From Diphasiastrum complanatum (taxonomy: Eukaryota; Streptophyta; Lycopodiopsida; Lycopodiales; Lycopodiaceae): 64,000 bases of DNA. Location of the stretch: the NCBI GenBank assembly GCA_029204225.1, contig CM055107.1, positions 1,911,218 to 1,975,217 on the forward strand, read 5' to 3'. Shown in pieces: positions 47,201 through 58,082 of this stretch. How positions within the stretch are numbered: the stretch's first letter is position 1; each line of letters opens with the position of its first letter. A program made the position numbers and the translations under genes. The notes below the pieces were generated by a model, which saw only the letters and a program-made list of their open reading frames with translations, made no database searches and had not been told where the DNA came from.

Positions 47201-49333
47201 GGAAATTTCCGTATACATTTGATAATTCAGACTAATCAATAAGAGAATTAACAGATACAATGCTACATTCCGACATTAATAAGAAGGTATGATTGATTCA
47301 ATAAGTAGCATGTTCAAATCAAATGATGCGAGTACAAAACAATAGCGGATGAAGCCGCGTAGATAATTGAAGCTTTGATTTGTAAAGTATTGGCTCTGTA
47401 GAAAGAAATTTGGAGGTTTAGTACTCGTGGATCTCCCAAGTGTAATCGATTTGCTCACAAGACTTTCACCAAAAGTTCACAAGAATTGAAGAGTGATAGC
47501 CAAGGCTATGATACCATAAACTGTGAACTCATGGGTTTGGTTCCTTACAAGTTTCCAAGAAACTGAACATCAAGTACATGAATGGACAAAAAAATTACTA
47601 AATCCATTATTTTCCATCAAGGATCCATATGAGAAGTGATGAGGGGTCCAAATGGGGACCCCCCCTTAAGGATAAATCTTTAATTATGCAAGACCAATTG
47701 GCAAAAGCCAATTATGTATACATCAATGAAGTGTTATCAAATGCTCCTTGAGGTTTGGTAGTCTTTTCCAAATGAAAAAAAATTAATTTGAATCAAAGTT
47801 CAACCTTTCCTTTAAAAGTTGAAAAGTTGCAAAGAGTGCTTTGTGTTTTGAGTTTTGTTGGCTTAAGAATCAAAATTAGGATGTGGATTCAAAGAAGAAA
47901 AGATTTACTAATAGTTGATGTTGAAGATGTTTGTTCTTGGCTGCACTTTCTCTTGGATAACTTGCATATTTCTTAGGTAATTCGCTTTTTCAACAAACGA
48001 TAGGTATTTACATGGGTACTAATTGTGCTGTTCATCTAGCTAACTTTTATCTTCTCTCTTATAAATTTGAATTTATCTAGTTTTTTGTGGTACTTGTCCC
48101 ATCTTATTGCATAAATTAACTCATGTTAGAAGATATATTGATGACTTATTTGTTCGTGATCTTCCTAATTTTGGTTGTTTTCTATATAAAGACCCTAGCA
48201 TTTTCGATGGAGGAATCTATCCTAAAGACTCATGTGAACTTAATTGTAGAATTAGTGATGATAAGTGCAATTTTTTAGACTTGTCTATAAGCCAGGCTAG
48301 GTTGATATCTTTGATAGAAGACTGCAACCAGAATACAATAACTTAAACATAATTCGCATGCCTCATATTTCTTCAAATATTTTGGATTCTGTTAAATATG
48401 GAGTGATCACTTCTCAATTCCACAGGTTTTCTCGTCTTTGTACTAGTAGAGATGCTTTTGTAGACTAGTCAAGCAATCTAATCATTTTGTACTCCATAAG
48501 GGTTACTTGTTTTAAAAAATCATGGGAAAAGTTCGAATTGTTTTAGACTCTTTTGGTTTCATCTTTGGTATTTCGGCTTATGGTATGTTTAAGATGACCA
48601 ATAATAGAGTCTAGAAAAGTGGGGAGCTAAGGAGCCCGCTTTGTTTCTAGTATTTTCTCTTTGTTTCGGTAACTCATGTACATGTTATGATCCTTGTTCT
48701 TGTTTATTTTATTTTTAATTAGATTTATGAATTTTTATATTTTGAATTTCATTTTATTTGAATTATTATCATCATCATTATTATTATCTTTTTTCTTATT
48801 GGTTGTCTTTTGCTTCTTAGTCAACATTGAATCTGGATTCCTTCGAAACCTAGTTAGCAACGTATGCTTGGGTATTGATGAGACATAAGCAACGTTGTTT
48901 GGCTAAGTTTTTTTGTTTATTGAATTTTGCATTTTATGTTTTGACTTGGATCCTTTGACTTTTTGAGTTGCTTGTATATTGTTTCTAAGCTTTACCTTAA
49001 GACATCATTGACTTCTTTATATAAATTTATGAAATTGGATATATTCTAGTTTCACAAATAGATATATATAACCTTTCCTTAATTTGAAATTGCAAATTGC
49101 AAAACTAGACTATTAGAACAATGAAAAGCTAACTCTCATTGATTTTGCTTACATGCAAAGGTAGAGGACTAAGAAAGAGTGACATGCAAGAGGAATGGAA
49201 GGGAAATCAGGTTGGTCCAAAAGTGAAAGTTTATGGTTATGTGAGCTTGGAAATGGATCTAGGTTGGTGATAGGCCAAGTGCTTGTGTGAGGGAGCTTTA
49301 GATGCTCTATATTCAATGGTAGGAGGCTGACTT

Positions 49334-49422
<89 letters not shown>

Positions 49423-52400
49423 CGTAAATCGGTGATTATGATGAATCACATATTACTTGAGCTGAATTCACGAATACTAGGTTTGGCTATTACAGTCAAA
49501 AAAGCCAATCCATGCCATGCTAATCCGTGTGACCGTTATGACTCCTGCGCAAATCCATGCGATTCAAGAGTACTCGAGCCAAAAATCCTAATTTTAAAGA
49601 TTGGTGTGTATTTAGCTTGGCTTTGATGATGTGGAGATTACGTAAAAGCTGCTTTTGGACTAGTTTAAGAAGTTTGAATAACGGCGAGCAAGAGATAAAA
49701 TGTATTTTAGAAAACGTAAAAAACTTTCATAGAGATGGATATGGTGATTGAGAAACCGATAAGAAGAGTATATTGCAATTTTCTTACTTCGATGTTAGGT
49801 ACGAAGGAACGCACCTCAATAGTCGTGGGTAAGCTATCTTGTGACGAAGCCATAAATCCTCCACAGAGTATATTGTTCTTAAGAAGTCAAAGGAAAAAAA
49901 TGTTTATGTTTATGTTGGTCTTTCATAAAAAACAGCAAGCCTACATGTCTTTCGGAATAGAGAGTTGTATTGCTTGCTTTGTAGTATAATATATTAATGA
50001 GTATTCATTGCATAAACAACACTTCAGAGACTCACATGGTTAATCTAGGTAGTGAAAGTAGAGATATGCAGATAGCTGAGAACAACTTGTGTTCTGATAA
50101 AATACCTTTTCCGAAGCAGATAGCAAGCTTTGATAGCGGAGTTAGACATGCAGATCATAAACCACAAGACTTTCATCATTATCATGACACAGAGAGTGCT
50201 TTTGTAGACAAGTAAAGTGATATGATGAGGCATTATCATGCTAAAGCATAGTGAAAACATTGCTATTCTTGGTGTGTTGGTGGTGCCCAGAACTTGCCCA
50301 AAAACCGTGGAGCAACGAGCCTCAATCAGTGCAATCATTGCTAGAAGTCTTTCAAGCATGGAGAGAGGCATATCTCTTCTACGCATGATTTTCTTGTGAA
50401 GAAGAGGTGGACGTGGTAGTGCATCCTTCTTCTTGCTCTCTCTTATTCCTCTTGGCAGCTATGGACAATACCATTTGGTTTGAAACACCTGTGCTGCACC
50501 CGTGGTAGCTCCACCACGTAATGGGCCTTAGCTGATCCTCCCTCAGCCGACACTACTCTCCATCATAAGGAAATTGGAAGCGCTCAAATGTGATCAGCTG
50601 GCGTGCAATGTTCCTGAGCATTGGACCTGTTGGCAGAAGAAACATGGCACGTGTAAGTCCCCTTGAATTCACACACCAACAATGAGTACACTACTGCAGT
50701 ATTTAGACTACTAAGCGATTTCTCACACATACTTGGTCCGGACCATACGCGCTCCGTGTACACCCATCCCCGGTGCATCGATCGTCCAAATCTCGGGTAG
50801 AGCACCACAAGGGATGCAACATGTGGGCTACGACGTGGATGGGTCGGTGGAAGTAGTCCCATCTGGCCTCCCATGTCTGCGAGATCTCGTCCCTCTTGCA
50901 ACAGACAAATTGCAATAATTAGTGCACCGTAGCATAAAAGAAACGCAACAAAATTGAGTGAGAAACAACAAACTAGACACTGAAGAGTCATACTTGTCCT
51001 CGTCCAAGGCCGATGTCTGAATCGCCTCGTCGATGCGGTCCATGAACTCGTAAATGAGACCGAGAGTGCACCCCTCACGGTCTACCAGGCGCAGCACAAG
51101 GAAAATGGGTCGAAGGACCCCGACAATCTCCTCAGCGTGTGTCCAGAACTCATCACCAAACACAGTGGACTGGAAAAACGTCGCATGTGCGATGCCCCTA
51201 AAGTCCTCGAAGGCCTCGCTAGAAACCATCCGCCGCAATGTGTCCTTCACTACTATCAATCGCTGTAGCACCAAGAAGAAAAATGCAAAGCGTGTGGGTG
51301 CTGGCTTCTTCAGGTCCAGTGACGAGAAGGTGCGGAATAGGGCCAGCACACGCCTCTTCCTGGTGACGAAAGTGAGCGGGCGCATGGCCGTAGAAGTGAT
51401 CTGCAACACAGACATCGAGTGAAAAGTTTAGATAGTAGTGTTTAGTAGCATGGAGCAAGTGTCAAGGAAGATAACATAGCAAATGGAAAAAATTATACCT
51501 CTCTGATTTATTGTGTGCACATAGGTCATGGATGAGCAGATCTATGCAGTGTGCAGCACAGGGTGTCCACACGATGCTGGGGTGCTCCCTTGTCCTAATC
51601 TCTCCCATCTGCTTGCAGTTCGCAGCGTTGTCCGTGACAACCTGAACCACGTGCTCCACCCCCGATGTTAGCAATAACATCTCTAATAGCTTCCCATATT
51701 AAGTCGGCTGTGATGGCTCCACCACCTCGAGTGGCATCCACGCCACGTAGGAATACTGTGCCAAGCGGGCAAGAAACCAAGATATTGATGACAGATCGCC
51801 GACGAATGTCGGTCCGCCCATCACTCAATATCGTGCATCCATACCTGCCACAAAACACCCATTAGCCACATGCAAAAATTGCGCCACCAACAAAATGAAA
51901 CACATGCAAAGAGTTTATGGAGACAAAGTACCTCGCAGTGCCTCTACTTGGGAGGCCTCCATGTAGCATCCACGGCTGCAATTTGCGTGCAGAACTCCTT
52001 GAACACCCAAGTGTCAGCAACAACAAAAGGAATGTCGCACTCAGAAAAGAACTGGCCAGCAAGTCGAGTGCACTGGGCTTGTTGCTCTCTCTGCTACCTG
52101 CATTGATCAAGGCTTTGCTGTCTCGGCCTAACCCCTCTCTGCTGTACATATGGCGCTCGTGGTCTAGCATGCGCAATGGATGGCTGACCTGTGGGTGTGT
52201 CTGATCGTCCTCGGGGGGTGTCCCTCTCTCTGGTAGGACCTGTCGAAGCATGTGGTAAATCTGCTGCCGAAGAAGAGGTGGGACGAGAAGGACCCGCTGC
52301 CACTGATCCAACATGCTCATCTGATGCTCATGACTCTGAACCATGCCCTTTTGTTGCGGATGGGACTGGAGTGGCCTCGCCTGGACCATGCACCTAAACC

Positions 52401-55400
52401 CTGCCCAGAACGTGTTGTACTTAGCCATGCACATGTACCATGCCCTGCCCGTTCTGCACCTCATCAGAAATTTTGGGGCAACCAGATATGCCTAATGTCC
52501 GCCCATCTGGCCTTAGACGTATTACAACAACATTGATGTAGATTATCTATTTCGAAGTTGCAAAAAACATCAGAAGGAAGGTACCAATCATGCTTGATAT
52601 TAGGCAAGTAAGACCAGCCAAATGTAATATCACGAAACGATTCCCAAATGACGCCAAATAATGTAGCAAAAGGTGAGCATAAAATCGCTTCACATGGATA
52701 GTTTCAAAAACTCTATTACTATAAAGTAAATGTGAAACGAACTTTCCCTTATTGTCGTGAGTACTAAGCTGATAGCGGCCGGCCGAATTCGTAATGACTT
52801 CCCTCTTTTTCATTGTTTCAAGATCCTGCATTCATTTCAATCCGTATAGAAATTCAGCTTCTTGATCTTTAAGTCGTTCTTCGAGCTACTGCTTTGTCCA
52901 TCTTTATCCCTATTCGTTGTAAATTTTCTTCTTTTACCCATGCCTTGCCCTGAGATAACGGAACTTGGGTTGTTTAAGTTAAAAGAGCCACTTCTTTTGT
53001 TGGCGTTCTGAAAATATGTCTTGAAGGGTAGAGAATCTAGGTCCGTTAAGGAGGCTTTCAATTTTTCTGATATTTTCAGCGTCACCTAGATTTGACAGAA
53101 GCTTGGTGGTAGGAGCCTTGGAAAGTTCGATAGCAACATCAAGCATATATTGGCGGATGAAAAGGAAGGTGAGGTGTGCCTTGACAACATCTTTAGCAGG
53201 CTTATGTAACCACATAAAGAAAGTATTGACTTGGTTCTATAGGGAAGCACCAAGAAAGAATCTATTTAAAATCTTCATCATGAACCAGCTTGTTGAAGGT
53301 TCATTTTGTTAAATCCGGTCCTAAAGTGTCCTCAAACTCTAGCCCAATTTTGCCAGAAGGATAGAGGTTCGAATTTATTCATTCGAATGATAGTATCAAA
53401 GGCAATGGGAGTTTCAAGGGTAGAATTTTTGTGTAATGCAGCGAATCTACAAGTTTGTACTTCTTTATCAGTCAGATGTGCCAGTCCAAAGTTTTTCAAG
53501 TAAAGGAGCAAGCAAGTTAACAGTGGGTAAGCTCCAAAGATCGAAAGAATTGCAGGTAGATTTGAATTCAATCGTTCGACTAGGGACCATAGGTATTTGA
53601 CATCTTTTTGACTGACAGAATTCATAGGTGGATTGGTCTCCAATGTCAAAGATATCTTGGGAAAAGAGTTCGAGCTGTGAGGTACTATCTTCATCAAGAT
53701 CATCTAAAAAGATGAGAGGGTGAGGGGATAACGGTTCATCATGAATGGGGGAAGTAGGCTCAGTGAGGATGACACCATTTTCTTTCTCTAGGCATGAAAA
53801 GACTTTTCTGATGTATGCAGATTAAAAATCTCTCTTCTTCCTCAAAATTTTCAGCATAAGTAGAAAGGTCACTATAAAGAGCTTCCACGATAGGGATAGT
53901 ATCTTTTTTCTTAATAAAATCAAGGTGAATCTTAACCCAATCCAAAGTTTCAAGAAGGTCAATAAGACATAAGACCTTATCATCAGGTTCAGCAGCGATA
54001 CAAGTAGCTCGATCAATTTGAATAATAAAGTTATGCATATTAATGGCCTTGTTCTTACAACATATCAAAGTCTGAATAAAACGATTAGGTGGAGGAAGGG
54101 GCTCCCCATAACCCAAGGAAATAGCTTCTTGAAACCATTCTGAGGACTAAACAATAAACAAAAAGACCAAAGTTAGCCGATGAATCAGAATAAAAGTAAA
54201 GGTTTGAGACACCCCAACCGAAGGATAGTCGGATTTTCATCCCAAGGATGCAGAGAGAGAGTAAAAACATTCAAATAGTTCCTCTTGCTTAAGCAAGATT
54301 AAAGTCCAACTCATTCATCTCAAGGAGAGACTCCATTCTCACCTTCCAAGTTGAATAGTCGCTTGAGGTAAGCCTATCATTGTTCTCCAACATGAAGCCT
54401 CCAATTGTAGCCTTGTTGCAATGATTTGATCTTCTCTATCAACCTGTTCCAATGCACTTAACTTAGCACTCTCTTGAAAGTCAACAAATGAATCCAAGAA
54501 GAAATCACAAAGATATGGAATTTCTCAAATCTCTTTCTTGCACAAAACTAGCAAAATCAACACATAGAATTGATGACACTTGATCAACACATGATCAACC
54601 TACAATATCATGAACTTTTGCACTCTCTAAGATTGAAACACACTCTTGAAAAGTCCAACAACTTCAAAATCAAGAGATCCTATCAATTTTAGGGTTTCCA
54701 CAAAAATGTAGGATCACAAAGATCCCTTTTCTACACTTGAAAATGCTTGATTTTGACAAGGAATCACTCTAGCACACTCTAGAATTGATGGCACCTCCAA
54801 ATCACTCACTAGAATTGGCTTCTCCTCCAAATATAGCTTGCAACAAAGCTCTGATACCATGTGAAAAAATTCGTCAATCATAATTTAATGTATTCCAAAA
54901 TTGTACTTAATTATTGGAGAGTGATGGAGTGTATGTCCAACACAACTCAGGAATTCTAAGAATCATTCCAAAGTCTCTTCCAACATTTAAGTTACAGAAC
55001 TTTAAGTAAGAACATTCCTCAAATCATACTCTTAATAGAAATATGAGTTATCTAGTTTGACATTCAAGCAAGTAATCAAAGACAGAAGGCATACCAAAAC
55101 TGTATCGATAACCATCTTCAACTACAAAATTTAGATTACTATCTAGAATTGAATCTAGATATACCAAGTTTTGTTAGATTCCATCCAAACTCAGTTGTTA
55201 TTCTTGGATTTGTTAGATTTTGTTATGCAATTGAGCTCTTTGAGATATTGTTACTAACAAAATGAATCCGTTTTTCCATCAAGAAATATTCTCTCACGAA
55301 GAGACCCCTATGTTCTGTGCACATAACCTTTACTGATGAATCCCAATGACTCACAGAATATATTACTTGAGTGACCGACATATCATTTGTCAATAATCCA

Positions 55401-58048
55401 GCTATCAAATAGAGATAAAAAAATTGGGCTAAGGAGATTTATATTCCGTGGATTTACCCATTCCTTAGTTGAATTCCATTTTGAAGCTTTATCCGTATAC
55501 TTGAATAAGTAGTACTTGGTAGTAGATAGTCTTTCAAGAATATAGATCTCATACCGGAAGGAATCATATAAATTCTGCCTGATCGTGTTGTGTTCAAGAA
55601 ATTTTTAAAAAGCAAGGGTTCAATTAAATCAGAAATATCCTTCAAGGGCATTCAAATCTTGTAAATAGTGAGATACCATTAGGGATATGATCGATACCTC
55701 AAAATTTGACAAAATACCTGCAAAGATGACCAATGGCTTCCACTATTAGCTTTATCCTAATAATAGATGCTAGTCATTGGTATTTAGATCATTCTCACAC
55801 AAGAAATTCCCTTTGGAATTACTGATGTCCCATACCACTAGTTCTCTGCTTCTAGATCTATTTACCAGAGATTCAATATGATTCAACTGACTGTCCTATG
55901 TCTGATACAGGATACTTTTACAACCAATTCCTAAAGACACAACCTTTTGATACATGATAACAAATTTTTAATCGATATCAAAAATTCTATTCTGAACAGG
56001 TGAAAAGTATGACTTTGTAGGTCTCATTGTTTTTCATCACATTATGAACCCTCCACAGGTTAATTTCATCCTAGTGATCTGAAAGTAGTCAAGTTTGAGA
56101 TAAAGATTTATCTGTACTAACATATTCCAGATGTGGTCAATGCGTCAAGAGTCTATCCTTTTGTGAATAATATATTATCGTCTCTGAAGTAGTAAGCACG
56201 CTTGGTTGTTCATTTCAAAGAAGAAATATCTCTCTGCTTATAGAAATACTCATATGGAATGACTTGCTTTCCATTTTGAGTTGGGCCATCGAGTAACATG
56301 AAAATCGCATATCCCGGTGATGGTACCAATGTACCTTGGATCCATAAAAACAAAATCAATTCCTCGTACCTCTTATAATCTCCCATCTTTCAAATGTTTG
56401 CAAATCTACAAGGATAATCCAAAGGTTAACAAGGTGAGCACCAAAAAGACAAGATTGCATGTACATAGGACATTTGCAGTTTCAAGGAAAATAACTTTTG
56501 GCACCCGTGAGCAATTCGCAACAGTAGTACACTGCTTTTGGCATATGCTATAAACATCCAGCCATGGATTATTCATAAAAACACCATGATTTTTTAATTG
56601 TAAATAACAAACCAAACAGATCAATGTGTAGCCCTTAATTGCCCAATCATAGATTCTTGCAAGTTGTATACTCAGCTAGTTATCAAAGACAGGTGAGAAG
56701 ACCTCTACTTACAATAACATCTCATGGGAGATTTTGGTTGTTTTGCCGGTGAATGTAATAAAGAAACATGATGAAAAGGGAAAAAGCATGTGAGTCATTA
56801 TACTGAGAATGCTTGAAGAAGAAGCTGACGAATCAGGAAAATGAGACACCCTTTACTTTGTCCTTGATAGCACATGAGGTACCTGGTAATAGGATTCTGG
56901 TGCTTCTAAGCCTATAACTGCTAAAAGGGACTGGTTATCTAAGCTTGAGAGGATAGGAAAGTCCAAATGGTATACTTAGGAGTTGACTTCATTCATAAGA
57001 TAAAGGGTCAGGGACCAGGGTGTAATTACTATCAAGATGCTTGACGTTGACGTTCCGGAACGTCGGAAAAAAATAAGTAAATTTTTTTCCTTCTTAGGAG
57101 ACGCACAAACTAGGAGCAATAGTAGGCTTAAAAATCTGGGGAATTTTATTGTATGGAGCGCATCTATGTCAAGTTAGTGACTTCTTGTCATGGCTTCTAG
57201 GTCAGATATCAAAGTCAAAGCTTGCATGCTAAAAATCTCGACCTTTGAGGAGTGCTACCAAGAGATGAAATCAAATCTCACGAGGATCAAGTTTTGCCAC
57301 TTTGAAATCTGGATTAAGCTTGCTTCAGCTACCAGTAATTGCTCGTTCTGTATGTGTTAAAGAACACAGTACCTTGCACGATGTGCAACAAGCATGACTC
57401 GTTAGAAGAGTTCCCAACAGGACTTGAGGATTTGTCAAAACATTTTCAAGATGCATGGATACTTGTCCCATAACCATAGAGTGTAGATGCACATGGGTTG
57501 TTCAATGTTATTCAGTGTTTTGCGTGATTGAAAAATGTCTGATATTTCAGCTTTTGGTATGTATTTATAAGAGAACTAAAAAATTGGAGAGCTTAGAGAG
57601 AGGCTTGCGCTCTTCTAAGCTTTTTGTATATTGTCTATTTTTTGTTAGCTCTTGTTTACAGCTCAAGGTCCATGGTGCTTTTGGTTTCAGGTTCTCTATG
57701 CTTGTGCTTAATTTGTTCTTGTTGGTTGTCATTTATATACTTTTAGTTGACATTGGGCCTATGCAGCCAAGAGAATGTCGATTCTATCAAATACTATACT
57801 GCAACTTATGCTTGGGTACTGATTAGAGCTTAAGTAATCCTTATTAGCTTAGATGTTTGAAAACTAGAGAAACTTTTGCTTGGGTACTGTTGACAACATA
57901 AGATATTTTTTTGTGAATCGGCAAGAGTTATTGGGAGCCTAGCATGGTTAGAGTAGCTTGGACTTCTCATGCCTAGCTCAACGTAATCTGAAATGTACTT
58001 TTCATCATTTTGTTATCTATCACGGAGGTCTTTTGATCGTTAACTCAC

Positions 58049-58082
<34 letters not shown>

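Noticed and set aside
50733-52536. Plus-strand frames overlapping the hAT remnant
   Set aside because: The minus-strand motifs and splice borders are specific; the plus frames are shadows.
52776-52790. GGCCGGCC next to GAATTC, resembling a cloning polylinker
   Set aside because: The minus-strand open frame runs straight through it, and no vector sequence flanks it. A chance GC patch is simpler.
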